Shown here one piece after another: positions 18,713-27,226 of a stretch of 64,000 nt of DNA; position 1 is the stretch's first letter, and each line of letters starts with the position of its first letter. The position numbers and the translations under genes are program-made. Location: the NCBI RefSeq assembly GCF_900182595.1, contig NZ_FXTN01000004.1:1-64000 (forward strand), in the 5' to 3' direction. The DNA is from Pedobacter westerhofensis (lineage in GTDB: Bacteria > Bacteroidota > Bacteroidia > Sphingobacteriales > Sphingobacteriaceae). The notes below the pieces were generated by a model, which saw only the letters and a program-made list of their open reading frames with translations, was not told the origin of the DNA and did not search any database.

Positions 18713-19942
18713 TTATTCTTTCAGATAGTAAGCTTCGTTCATCTCCTTATTGGGTAACAGGTTGTCCCAGATCATTCTGATACCGTCATTGCTGTTCTTA
18801 TGCTTTAACTCAATTATCCTGCGCAGCTTATTGACCATTGTACATTCTTTCTGTGAGAGATAGAAATCATTTTCCTGGAAAAAGACCATCAGCCTGTTAA
18901 AGCTTTTCCGCAAAAATTTGTCGGTTTCACTCAGTTTTGCCAGTTCATTGATATGCCTGTTGATCGCAGAATGTTTTACCTGGGGTTTAAGGTTGGGGAT
19001 CAGATCAATGATGCCATCTTCAGAAATGACCACCAGTACTGTCTGTGCTTTATGCTCCATGTATTCATAGTAGCGTACCGCTGAATTATATCTTGCGCCC
19101 CTCGATGAGTCGCCGTTCGAGGTAGCAATACCATCAAGAATTACACCTATCGCATGGCAGGTACAGTCGGTATCAATCAGTACAGCGCCATCAATAGAAG
19201 TAATCTGATGGATAATATCTTTGTTGATGCGGATTGGCCTGATCTTGAAACACTGGCTGCTGAGCCTTACTGCTTCTTCATCTGCTTTTGAAGAGATCGC
19301 GAGTATGGTACCATGCTTTTGCTTGGTTGCTTCCATCGTGATATCCCATAGTGTATTTAGCCTGATTTTATCTATTCCGCTAAAAAGCCGCCTGAGGCTG
19401 GAAAAGAATTTTTCCCTGTTGAGCTTTTCATTATAAAGGTCTGGCATTCTGAATGCTACCGATACCATCACGTGCTCATGATGTGTCACCTCCCAGTGAA
19501 AATGCTTGGTAAAGTTGACGATGAAAAGTGATTCCTCATGGTAATTGTATTTGCCTTTCAGCTGGCAGAGTCCGTAGATCAGCACAGAATCGGATAGAAT
19601 CAGCTGTTTATGGTCTGCCAGTTCCAGGAATTTCCTCACTTTCCTGAAGTCTTTGATATGTATCGGCTTTTCAAGCTCCATGGTCATTTTAACATTGGGA
19701 TGGCTTTTTGGCGCGATGACCATTTTACCAAAACCTTCGGCTCCTTCATATTTGAGCGACGAAATGGTATTACAGGCATCATATAAAACGTGTAAACTGT
19801 TGGGATGCTGACCAGCCATGGATACCGTTGTCATAAAATCATGGCCGGCTTTGCTCACCAGCTCGTCGCGCGTTTTTGCCAGTACATTAAAATCCGAGGG
19901 CGATTTTGCTTTAAGTGCATTGGCACTGGCATCAAGGTACAC
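18713..19942 (-). CDS. Diadenylate cyclase (DAC/DisA_N domain), C-terminal part of an amber-split frame
   Basis: A 409-residue frame from a GTG at 19942. The frame is open upstream to a TAG at 19979-19981, and beyond that TAG it continues in the same phase into the next entry. The segment from about 210 to 320 carries the DAC signatures: GTILAIS, the catalytic DGAVLID (DGA motif) and SRGARYNSAVRY, where RYN replaces the RHR seen in DisA and CdaA. The preceding part (about 1-200) is probably the remainder of a sensor domain of the DACNV type. DAC domains make cyclic di-AMP from two ATP. The product may be an independent protein started at GTG or a later ATG, or the tail of an interrupted 580-residue enzyme. 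Confidence 0.7.
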   Translation of the reverse strand: MYLDASANALKAKSPSDFNVLAKTRDELVSKAGHDFMTTVSMAGQHPNSLHVLYDACNTISSLKYEGAEGFGKMVIAPKSHPNVKMTMELEKPIHIKDFRKVRKFLELADHKQLILSDSVLIYGLCQLKGKYNYHEESLFIVNFTKHFHWEVTHHEHVMVSVAFRMPDLYNEKLNREKFFSSLRRLFSGIDKIRLNTLWDITMEATKQKHGTILAISSKADEEAVRLSSQCFKIRPIRINKDIIHQITSIDGAVLIDTDCTCHAIGVILDGIATSNGDSSRGARYNSAVRYYEYMEHKAQTVLVVISEDGIIDLIPNLKPQVKHSAINRHINELAKLSETDKFLRKSFNRLMVFFQENDFYLSQKECTMVNKLRRIIELKHKNSNDGIRMIWDNLLPNKEMNEAYYLKE

Positions 19943-19978
19943 TTTGATAACGCTCTCTATAAACGAGCGGCTGATCTT

Positions 19979-20455
19979 CTACCCTGAAAAGGAACTGTCT
20001 TTGCTCAGGTAATAATATGTGTTTAATATTTTTTTGTTGAGTTCTGCAACTACATACACCAGGTAGCCATCAATATAAACCGGGGCGGAGACAAAGTTTT
20101 CATTGTTGCTTCCATTGATATGTGCACGCAGGATGCGCTGGATTTCTGCTGTATAGGCTGCGTTTAAAAGACGCTGGTAGTGATCTTCATCATGGCATTC
20201 CTGCTGGTTCATTTTGAGGCTGTGATGGATGCACAGGGCTTTCAGCGTACGAAAATCTTTGCTCACATAATCCCCCTCTGGACATTCCAGGCCAACAAAA
20301 GGTCGGTTCATATGGGGCTTTAGGCTCGCACCGATCAGAAATACCTTTGGCGCCAGCCGTTCGTCTAAAGAATTAAACAGTTCTTCAGCAGCAAGCACCA
20401 GTGAGATCTGACAATGCTGCTGATGTTCCCAAATTAAATTGTCGCAGGAATTCAT
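19979..20455 (-). CDS. N-terminal sensor-like fragment in frame with the diadenylate cyclase, ended by TAG
   Basis: A 158-residue frame from ATG 20455 to TAG 19979-19981. It has no signal peptide or membrane helix. It shows mixed alpha/beta sequence (FLIGASLKPHMNRPFVGLECPEGDYV, APVYIDGYLVYVVAELN) that I do not recognise as a free-standing family; it resembles the N-terminal sensor part expected in front of a DACNV-DAC protein. The distance from this start to the next frame's GTG is 513 nt, a multiple of three, so the amber codon is the only interruption. Either two adjacent genes, a nonsense allele, or suppression could explain this. A promoter -7 match lies at 20528-20535. Confidence 0.55.
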   Translation of the reverse strand: MNSCDNLIWEHQQHCQISLVLAAEELFNSLDERLAPKVFLIGASLKPHMNRPFVGLECPEGDYVSKDFRTLKALCIHHSLKMNQQECHDEDHYQRLLNAAYTAEIQRILRAHINGSNNENFVSAPVYIDGYLVYVVAELNKKILNTYYYLSKDSSFSG

Positions 20456-20527
20456 AGCTTCTTGTATTTATTCTAGTAGATCTCGTGCTATATATTCCTG
20501 CTTTATTTGATTTGATGAATGGATAAA

Positions 20528-20535
20528 CAAATGTA
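20528..20535 (-). promoter_or_regulatory. Candidate -7 element for the cyclase gene
   Basis: The minus strand reads TACATTTG, a perfect TAnnTTTG. No good -33 TTTG is seen 19-21 nt further upstream (the region is A-rich). Transcription would begin about 68 nt before the ATG at 20455. The rest of the 187-bp divergent gap is AT-rich, and no clear promoter for the MFS gene was found. Confidence 0.35.
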
Positions 20536-20642
20536 TTTTAAGTTTTCTTTAAAAAGTGTTAAAAAGAGTTAATTGATCATATATCATTTTATTACATTAG
20601 ACGTTTATTCTATAATTTTTAAATTGTTTACCAAACTATTCA

Positions 20643-21878
20643 ATGCAACCAACAAAATATTCCAAGACAGCGCTGGGCGCAGCAATCCTGGTGGCTTCAT
20701 TAGGCTACTTTGTAGATATTTATGATTTACTTCTTTTCAGTATCGTCCGTGTGCCCAGCTTGAAATCATTGGGCCTCAGTGGTACAGCACTTACCGATAC
20801 GGGAATTTCGCTCCTTAATATTCAAATGATAGGGCTGTTGGTGGGTGGTATCTTCTGGGGTACACTTGGGGATAAAAAAGGCCGTCTTTCTGTTCTCTTT
20901 GGTTCCATATTTATTTATTCAGCGGCAAACTTTGCAAATGGACTGGTACATTCTATAACCGCCTATGGGGTATGCAGGTTTATCGCCGGCTTAGGCCTGG
21001 CAGGAGAACTGGGTGCCGGAATTACGCTGGTAGCAGAGTTAATGCCTAAGGAGAAACGCGGATATGCAACCACTACCGTAGCTGCGGTAGGGGTGAGCGG
21101 GGCCCTGGCAGCATATTTTGTGGCCAATCTTTTTGAATGGCGTACCTCCTTTTTTGTGGGCGGCGGACTCGGACTGGTATTATTGCTGCTGAGGATCGGG
21201 GTTGCAGAATCAGGCATGTTCAGCCAGACCAAAGATGCCAGCAACCGCGGAAATTTTCTGGCCCTGTTTGGTAGTAAGGAACAATTTGTGAAATATATGC
21301 GCTGTATCCTCATTGGATTGCCATTCTGGATGGTGGTGGGGATTTTTATTACTTTATCGCCCGAATTTGGAAAGGTGCTTGGTGTTCAGGGCGACGTAAA
21401 TGCCGGGGCTTCCATCGCCTGGTGTTACGGCGGGATTGTGGTTGGGGATATTTTAAGCGGGCTGCTCAGCCAGTACCTGAAAAGCAGGATACAGGTGGTC
21501 TATATCTTCTTATCATTATCTGTAATCGGGATCATCGCATACCTTACACTGCATAACCTTACTTTGAATCATTTTTACTGGCTTTGTGGCGCAATTGGCC
21601 TGGCAACTGGTTACTGGGTTATCTTTATGACGATTGCGGCCGAACAGTTTGGCACCAATATCAGGGCAACTGTAACTACCACTGTTCCTAACTTTGTACG
21701 CGGTGCCATTGTTCCCTTGTCTTTCCTTTTCCAGGAATTCCGGGTACTTTACCATGGTTCAATTATATCATCCGGTATTACTGTTGCTGTAATCAGTTTT
21801 GGCATTGCCTTCCTGGCGCTGAGCAAAATGAAAGAAACATTCCATAAGGATTTGGACTATGTAGAGGAGTTTGTATAA
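20643..21878 (+). CDS. MFS transporter
   Basis: A 411-residue permease with 12 predicted membrane helices. The cytoplasmic loop 2-3 motif is GTLGDKKGRLS (family form GxxxDRxGRR), and the sequence FIAGLGLAGELGAGITLVAELMPKEKRG is typical of metabolite:proton symporters. The stop codon TAA shares its last A with the ATG of the FGGY kinase gene, so the two are translationally coupled. Import of the kinase substrate, a sugar or sugar acid such as gluconate, is the natural inference, but the sequence does not fix the substrate. Confidence 0.88.
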   Translation: MQPTKYSKTALGAAILVASLGYFVDIYDLLLFSIVRVPSLKSLGLSGTALTDTGISLLNIQMIGLLVGGIFWGTLGDKKGRLSVLFGSIFIYSAANFANGLVHSITAYGVCRFIAGLGLAGELGAGITLVAELMPKEKRGYATTTVAAVGVSGALAAYFVANLFEWRTSFFVGGGLGLVLLLLRIGVAESGMFSQTKDASNRGNFLALFGSKEQFVKYMRCILIGLPFWMVVGIFITLSPEFGKVLGVQGDVNAGASIAWCYGGIVVGDILSGLLSQYLKSRIQVVYIFLSLSVIGIIAYLTLHNLTLNHFYWLCGAIGLATGYWVIFMTIAAEQFGTNIRATVTTTVPNFVRGAIVPLSFLFQEFRVLYHGSIISSGITVAVISFGIAFLALSKMKETFHKDLDYVEEFV

Positions 21879-23389
21879 TGGAATATATTCTGGGTATAGA
21901 TATAGGCACTGGAAGTACTAAGGCCGTTGCAGTAGGTATGGATCATATCGCATTTGACAGCAGCCAGTATTTTTATCCCACAGTTACAGCAAAGCCACAG
22001 TACAGTGAACAGGACCCTGAACTGATCTGGCATGCTTTTCAGCAGAGCATAGAAGAACTGGTGCTCAAACTGGGACATCCTCCCCTGGCAGTTGGCCTGA
22101 GCACGGCCATGCACAGCCTGATTGCGGTTGATACACAATGCAATGCACTCGCCCCAATGATGACCTGGGCTGACAGCAGGAGCACCGCTGTAGCAGAACA
22201 GCTGCTCGCTTCTCCGCTTGGAATGGAGCTTTACAGGGAAACAGGTACACCTGTACATTCCATGTCGCCCTTAACCAAGATCATTTGGATCAGGGAAAAC
22301 CAGCCGGAGTTTTTCAGTACGGTATATAAGTTCATTTCTATAAAAGAATATATCTGGTTCCGCTTATTTCAAACCTTTGAAGTTGACCATTCTATTGCTT
22401 CATGCAGCGGATTGATGGATGTGGAGAAACTGGTGTGGAGTGAAAGGGCGCTGGCTGCTGCAGGAATCAGTGTGGCACAGCTTTCAGTCCTTGTCCCTAC
22501 TACTTATCTGAGGACAGAGCCTGATGCCTCGGCATGTTTGGCATTCCTGCAACCTGGAACACCTTTTGTGATAGGAGCCAGTGATGGATGCCTGGCAAAT
22601 CTGGGCACAGGGGCAGTTGCGCCCGGGATTGCAGCACTAACGATCGGGACCAGCGGAGCTCTGCGCATGGCAAATCACCAGGCCATATTCAATACAAGAG
22701 CGATGACTTTCAGTTACCGTTTGGATGAAGAGATATTTATTAATGGCGGCCCTGTGAATAATGGCGGGGTAGCACTGAAATGGCATTTAAAGAATCTGTT
22801 TCAAAAAGAACAGCTCAGCCCTGATGATTATACGGTGGCGCTCGCGCGGATGGAAGAGGTACAGCCCGGAGCTGAAGGACTGATCTTTCTTCCCTATCTG
22901 CAGGGCGAGAGGGCACCCATCTGGGATTCCAAAAGCTGTGGCAACTTCTTTGGAATGCGCCTCACACATCAGCCTCAGCATTTTACCAGGGCCGTGATAG
23001 AAGGGATATGTTTTGCATTAAATGATGTGTTGCAGTCACTCGAAGAATCAGGGCAGCATATCTCACAGCTGAATGTCAGCGGTGGCTTTGTCTCATCGCC
23101 TGCCTGGCTGCAGATCATGGCCGATATTACAGGAAAAAGGCTGGTGCTGGCAACAACTGAAGATGCTTCTGCTGTGGGAGCAGCTTACCTTGCTGTAAAA
23201 GCAACAGGGCGCTCTGCGGTGTTTCCTTCTCCAGTGCAGAATGAAAGTACCGTTGTGGAACCCAACAAGGTATATCACCTTGCATACCGGAAGTATTTTA
23301 CGATTTACAAAAAGCTGTATACCAGTTTAAAGGAAGTGATGCAGGAAATGTATGAGCTGCAGAATTCTGCTCAGAGCAACTTTCCTTAG
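21878..23389 (+). CDS. FGGY-family carbohydrate kinase (gluconokinase/xylulokinase-like)
   Basis: A 503-residue kinase with N-terminal phosphate loop GIDIGTGSTKAV, substrate-region MTWADSR, a middle GASDGCLANLGTGAV block, ATP-site TIGTSGALR and the C-terminal FGGY signature region around LNVSGGFVSSPAWLQIMADITGKRL. The length is normal for the family. WADSR together with the gene order MFS-kinase is often seen for gluconate kinases, but xylulose or another polyol substrate remains possible. The start overlaps the permease stop by 1 nt. Its TAG is interlocked with the stop of the convergent gene in TTAG. Confidence 0.87.
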   Translation: MEYILGIDIGTGSTKAVAVGMDHIAFDSSQYFYPTVTAKPQYSEQDPELIWHAFQQSIEELVLKLGHPPLAVGLSTAMHSLIAVDTQCNALAPMMTWADSRSTAVAEQLLASPLGMELYRETGTPVHSMSPLTKIIWIRENQPEFFSTVYKFISIKEYIWFRLFQTFEVDHSIASCSGLMDVEKLVWSERALAAAGISVAQLSVLVPTTYLRTEPDASACLAFLQPGTPFVIGASDGCLANLGTGAVAPGIAALTIGTSGALRMANHQAIFNTRAMTFSYRLDEEIFINGGPVNNGGVALKWHLKNLFQKEQLSPDDYTVALARMEEVQPGAEGLIFLPYLQGERAPIWDSKSCGNFFGMRLTHQPQHFTRAVIEGICFALNDVLQSLEESGQHISQLNVSGGFVSSPAWLQIMADITGKRLVLATTEDASAVGAAYLAVKATGRSAVFPSPVQNESTVVEPNKVYHLAYRKYFTIYKKLYTSLKEVMQEMYELQNSAQSNFP

Positions 23390-24090
23390 TTGTTATTTGC
23401 AGTCTGGTGAACAGAATTATATGCTTTAACAAGCGACTGGATAGATTTGACATCAAAGGTGTTCATGCCTTTTACCCTGGCCGTAAGATCCTGATCGTCT
23501 GAAAACTTTTCGAGTAAAGCATTTTTTATATATCGGTAATTAGCATCAGGATTGCCTTCTTCCGGTGTGATTTCCAGCATATCACCTGTGCCCGGTTTTT
23601 CTATATACAATAGTCCCTGACGACGGGGTGCTCTTTGCTCGTCGTCGTCACGGTTGCCTCCACCGGCAATACTTACGCCACCGCCGAATCCAAATCCACC
23701 AAATCCCCCGGTACCAATGCCCAGTCCGATAGAAGGAATAAAACGCATGCGTCTCTTTTTCTTCTCCACTCCGGTGCTTCCGCCCATTGAATAGAGATTA
23801 ACAGCACCTGTTTCTACCAGCTTAAAAAAGCGATATTCTGTTTTTTTATGACTGATGAAGGGCCTGGTCACAAACGTTTCGCCATTCCACATGAATTCCT
23901 GTATATCCTTGGCATAAAATTGCTGAACCTCTCCGTCATCTTTCTTAATGCCTACCGTGACAAAATCTGTCCCCTGTATGGTTCCCCTGATAAAATTGCC
24001 ATCAGAAATTACTACAGCATCCTGTGCTGAGGCAGTAAACGTGAGTATAGAAAAGAGCAGGATTGTGCCCAGATATTTTATTGTGTTCAT
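23386..24090 (-). CDS. Secreted protein of unknown function with Gly-rich segment
   Basis: A 234-residue protein with a clear signal peptide (MNTIKYLGTILLFSILTFTASAQ). Residues about 27-105 are strand-rich (GNFIRGTIQGTDFVTVGIKKDDGEVQQFYAKDI). Residues about 118-150 are a Gly-rich stretch (GLGIGTGGFGGFGFGGG). A more helical tail follows (ALLEKFSDDQDLTARVKGMNTF). No catalytic motif is seen and I do not recognise the family. It is probably periplasmic or on the outer membrane. It converges with the FGGY kinase gene with a 4-nt overlap. Confidence 0.7.
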   Translation of the reverse strand: MNTIKYLGTILLFSILTFTASAQDAVVISDGNFIRGTIQGTDFVTVGIKKDDGEVQQFYAKDIQEFMWNGETFVTRPFISHKKTEYRFFKLVETGAVNLYSMGGSTGVEKKKRRMRFIPSIGLGIGTGGFGGFGFGGGVSIAGGGNRDDDEQRAPRRQGLLYIEKPGTGDMLEITPEEGNPDANYRYIKNALLEKFSDDQDLTARVKGMNTFDVKSIQSLVKAYNSVHQTANNN

Positions 24091-24210
24091 ATTAGTCCAA
24101 ATAACGTAAATAGTTTGCCAAATGTTGTCACGGGCGACTCAGATATTTTGCTATTTATTAGAGAATTAGAATTCCAGTAGATTTGTTACTGAATTTTTTG
24201 ATTGTAATCC

Positions 24211-24240
24211 AAAAATGCCCTGGATCACCAGGGCATTTTT
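24211..24240 (-). terminator. Bidirectional intrinsic terminator
   Basis: AAAAATGCCCTGG, loop ATCA, CCAGGGCATTTTT: a perfect 13-bp inverted repeat with a T run on either strand. It lies 31 bp beyond the stop of the small minus-strand gene at 24271-24504, so it should end that transcript and insulate 23386-24090. Confidence 0.85.
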
Positions 24241-24270
24241 ACCAGCTTCGAAAGCGTTATCTTTTCAGGA

Positions 24271-24504
24271 TTAAGGTTTCACTGTTTTCCTGGCTTCTGT
24301 TTTTTTTGTACTTGATTTAGTTACTGTTTTGTTATCCTTGTAGCGTAAATCCGGAGTGCCATCTTTTTTAGTAACCGTTTTAGTGACGGTTTTGTTGGCT
24401 TTGTAGCGCATGTCTTTTGTGCCGTCCTTTTTTGTCTGCGCAAAAGTGGCTGTGGTTGTAAAGGCCATCACAGCCAATAGCATCATCATGATTATCTTTC
24501 TCAT
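24271..24504 (-). CDS. Small secreted basic protein with KDGTxDxRYK repeats
   Basis: A 77-residue protein. A signal peptide (MRKIIMMMLLAVMAFTTTATFAQ) leaves a mature part of about 54 residues, very rich in Lys and Thr. Two direct repeats are visible: KKDGTKDMRYKANKTVTK and KKDGTPDLRYKDNKTVTK. I recall similar KDGT-RYK proteins as conserved hypotheticals in Bacteroidetes but know no function. It has its own terminator at 24211-24240 and no operon partner, so it is a stand-alone unit. Confidence 0.75.
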   Translation of the reverse strand: MRKIIMMMLLAVMAFTTTATFAQTKKDGTKDMRYKANKTVTKTVTKKDGTPDLRYKDNKTVTKSSTKKTEARKTVKP

Positions 24505-24644
24505 AGCAACATATTTAGTTTAAATGAAGCTAGGAAAGATTTTTGAAAAAAGCAAAGATTGTCTGATTTAGATGTATGCGCAGAAATCATAGCCCCATGT
24601 AGCGGATCAGCTTTATTTCTTTATTTTCCAGTTCTGGTATTCCC

Positions 24645-24787
24645 TTAAATCCAACTCTCAATGAATTTAATCGCTTCATGCAATTTTTTCAAAACGAAAG
24701 GATCATTTCCCCGATCTTTCATGTCTGGATTAACAGTTGGCCTGCCAAAGTTTTTTTGCCTGGTGTATTTTTATCTTTAACTAACAT
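24645..24787 (-). pseudogene. Tiny gene (about 47 residues) needing a -1 shift at an A7 run
   Basis: ATG at 24787 is preceded by AAAGGAG with 5 nt spacing, an unusually good Shine-Dalgarno for this genome. Frame 0 gives MLVKDKNTPGKKTLAG and stops after 22 codons. If the ribosome slips back one base within the seven A's (24751-24757), the frame continues NFGRPTVNPDMKDRGNDPF and on to ...HEAIKFIESWI, stopping at 24645-24647. The shifted part reads like real protein, with a helical charged end. The gene may be truly frameshifted, miscounted by one A in sequencing, or use programmed -1 slippage on AAA-AAA Lys codons. Classed as pseudogene only because the frame is broken. Confidence 0.5.
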
Positions 24788-24814
24788 ACTGTCTCCTTTC
24801 TTGAGTTTTACAAT

Positions 24815-24848
24815 TAAATTTAATTAATTAATTTTTATTTATCAAAAA
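24815..24848 (-). promoter_or_regulatory. Promoter for the tiny A7 gene
   Basis: On the minus strand TTTTTG (24843-24848) is followed by a 20-nt spacer and TAAATTTA (24815-24822), which differs from TAnnTTTG only in the last base. Transcription would start near 24808, about 20 nt before the ATG at 24787. The remaining sequence 24849-25035 up to the GH78-like gene holds no feature I can support. Confidence 0.45.
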
Positions 24849-25035
24849 CGCATCGTAATTTACATTTGACTTAAATGGGTGTCAATTCCATCTTTAGATC
24901 CAGACAAATCAAAGTTGATCATGATTTGCTGCCATACTTTTGCCAAGCCCATCTGATATAACCTTGTTCTGGTAGGAGTAGATCCTAAAGAAAATAAATA
25001 CTATTAAAATAGCTAAACTTTTTTCGGATAAGAGA

Positions 25036-27216
25036 TTATAAAACTGAATTATATTTAATATCATATTCTTTTTCTTTAAGTATTTCAATATCATACACTC
25101 CTTGTGTGGCCATTTTAATCAATGCTCCATTACAAACAGGTTTTGTTTTGCTTTTTATGCGTAAAGTGCCCGTGCCTTCTGTGGCACTGATCCTGATCGC
25201 GGTAGTACTGCAGTACAATTTTACCAAACCCTTCGGTGTAGGTACTGTTCCCTCGATCCATTTTAAGCCACCAAGTACAGGCTCTGCCAGATAGGTCTGA
25301 TAACCGGGAGACAAGGGTTTAATCCCCAGGAAATATTTGCCCAGCAGGTAGATCGGGCTGGCTCCCCAGGCATGGCAAAGGCTTTTTCCATAAGGCCGTC
25401 CATACATTGCCAGATGTTCAGTTCCTTTTTTGCCGGGATCAAATTCTTCCCAGAAAGAAGTAGCGCCAAGTTTGAGCATTCCGCCCCAATAATCTTTCAT
25501 CTCTTTGAGCACATACTGCTGCTCTCCGAGGGCGCACAGCGCTTCCAGCTCATAAAAGCGCATATATGGTGTGGTGATCTTCTGCACCTGATCATTCATC
25601 AGCACATTTTTCTTTACGCCCTGCTTTTGTGCCTCGTTAAAATAATTAAAGAAGATACCGAACATATTGGCATAACGCGTTACGTTTGCAGTTTGCTGTC
25701 CGTTTACAAAGCTATGTACAAGGGCTTGTTTATCTTTATTCCAATATTGATCAAAGATCTTTTTCTTTAACTCTGCGGCAAGTGCTGCATACTTTGCTTC
25801 ATCTCCCGGCTCCTGTGCTATTGCAGCACTTGTGGCCATAGTTTCCAGACTGCGTGCCAGCAGCAGCTGTTCAAAACTCAGCTCGCCCTTTTTGCTTAGT
25901 CCCTCTGCCCAGTCGATAAACACCCAGTCGCCCGCCATCCCTTCCATCATGCCGTCCTGGTTTCTTCTGGATAAACAGTAATCCATCAGGCTTTTCATCC
26001 TTGGGTAAAACTGTCTGATAAAAGTTTTATCGCCTGTATATTCGTAATAATCGTGTATGCCCATGAACCAGTAGAAGGTGTAATCCATAATGGTATTGAT
26101 ATGGCTGGTGACAGGGTCTTTACCTCTCAGTGCCAGTAATGTACGTGTGACAGAAGGCGAATCAAAAAGCAGGTAGTAATTCATCAGGTAACTTTGATAA
26201 GCATCGCCCGACCAGATCCAGCGGTCGCGCTTTATTCCGTCAATAAAAAACTCACGTGTATTCAGATGGAAGGTGTATTTTGAAACATCGTATATCCTGT
26301 TAATTTCCTCATCCGAACAGCGGAAACCACCTTTATCTGCAACAGGCAGATATTCATACAGCATCGAGACAGAGTCTATGCTCATACCGGGTTCAATTTG
26401 AATGTTTACAAACCTGAATGCCCTGGTCAAGGCACTGAGTGTATCTGCTTTTTTATCAGGCTTTAACCAAAGCTTATCCAGGGTTTCACATTGCGCAGTA
26501 TCAAGTGCTTCCTCCCTGGATTCTCCGTAATAGATCCCCAGGATCCCCTTTCCTTTCAAACCATGCAGCTTTACAAAGCCGAAAGTTTCTTTTCCAAAGT
26601 CTGCCAGTATGGAACGTCCGCTGCGCTCTGTTTTTACAGGCGACTGAGGCTTCAGCGATAACTTAAATGCAGATGGGGGAGAAGCAGGGTCTTCAAAATC
26701 CCATGCAGCAGCGTGGAGCCAGTTTGTGCCCGACTGGTCTGAGGCTTTGCCCGACTGATCTATCCATTCCTTATCTTCATAAGTAACCAGCCAGGAACTG
26801 TCAGAATTCACTTTTCTGCCCTTTACAAAAATTGCGGGAACACTATTCTGGCAGAAAACTTTCAGGCTAACCCTGTGTTTTCCAGCTGGGATACTGATCT
26901 TTCCCGGGTAACCGAACACAGATTTGCCATCAATTTTCACATTATACTGTCCCTCCACAAACAATTCTGCCCTCTCCGGCTCAGCAAGATCAAAATCTTT
27001 GTGAAAATCGATCAGCACATAGTGATTGTCCAGTTTCCAGAAGGGAGGAAGAAAGGAACCCCTTTCCGTTCTGCGGTTCTGCATTTTGTTTCCCAGCCAG
27101 ATTTCAAAATCTCCGGGATACCAGATCCATGTTGCCTTCTGTGCAAATGCGCTTCCCGTGCCCAGGAATATAAAGATCATGCTCAGAAAAAAAAGATGTC
27201 TGTATTTTATAGTCAT
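25036..27216 (-). CDS. GH78-like alpha-L-rhamnosidase family protein
   Basis: A 726-residue protein with a signal peptide (cut after GSAFAQ). An N-terminal beta-sandwich (about 25-270) is followed by an (alpha/alpha)6 barrel containing FIDGIKRDRWIWSGD, the GH78 active-site region, WEEFDPGKKGTEH and SLCHAWGASPIYLLGKYFLGI, and then a C-terminal beta domain. Classical GH78 enzymes have RDERLGWTGD here; the acidic residue after RD is replaced (RDRWIW), as in a Bacteroidetes subgroup whose specificity I cannot state. The role is probably removal of rhamnose or a related sugar in the periplasm. It is the last gene of the minus-strand operon, 10 bp after the symporter stop. Confidence 0.85.
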   Translation of the reverse strand: MTIKYRHLFFLSMIFIFLGTGSAFAQKATWIWYPGDFEIWLGNKMQNRRTERGSFLPPFWKLDNHYVLIDFHKDFDLAEPERAELFVEGQYNVKIDGKSVFGYPGKISIPAGKHRVSLKVFCQNSVPAIFVKGRKVNSDSSWLVTYEDKEWIDQSGKASDQSGTNWLHAAAWDFEDPASPPSAFKLSLKPQSPVKTERSGRSILADFGKETFGFVKLHGLKGKGILGIYYGESREEALDTAQCETLDKLWLKPDKKADTLSALTRAFRFVNIQIEPGMSIDSVSMLYEYLPVADKGGFRCSDEEINRIYDVSKYTFHLNTREFFIDGIKRDRWIWSGDAYQSYLMNYYLLFDSPSVTRTLLALRGKDPVTSHINTIMDYTFYWFMGIHDYYEYTGDKTFIRQFYPRMKSLMDYCLSRRNQDGMMEGMAGDWVFIDWAEGLSKKGELSFEQLLLARSLETMATSAAIAQEPGDEAKYAALAAELKKKIFDQYWNKDKQALVHSFVNGQQTANVTRYANMFGIFFNYFNEAQKQGVKKNVLMNDQVQKITTPYMRFYELEALCALGEQQYVLKEMKDYWGGMLKLGATSFWEEFDPGKKGTEHLAMYGRPYGKSLCHAWGASPIYLLGKYFLGIKPLSPGYQTYLAEPVLGGLKWIEGTVPTPKGLVKLYCSTTAIRISATEGTGTLRIKSKTKPVCNGALIKMATQGVYDIEILKEKEYDIKYNSVL

Positions 27217-27226
27217 AAGCTCAGTA

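Noticed and set aside
24909..25094. 61-codon minus-strand frame after the GH78-like gene
   Set aside because: AT-rich, overlaps the 3' end of a solid gene, no start signal.
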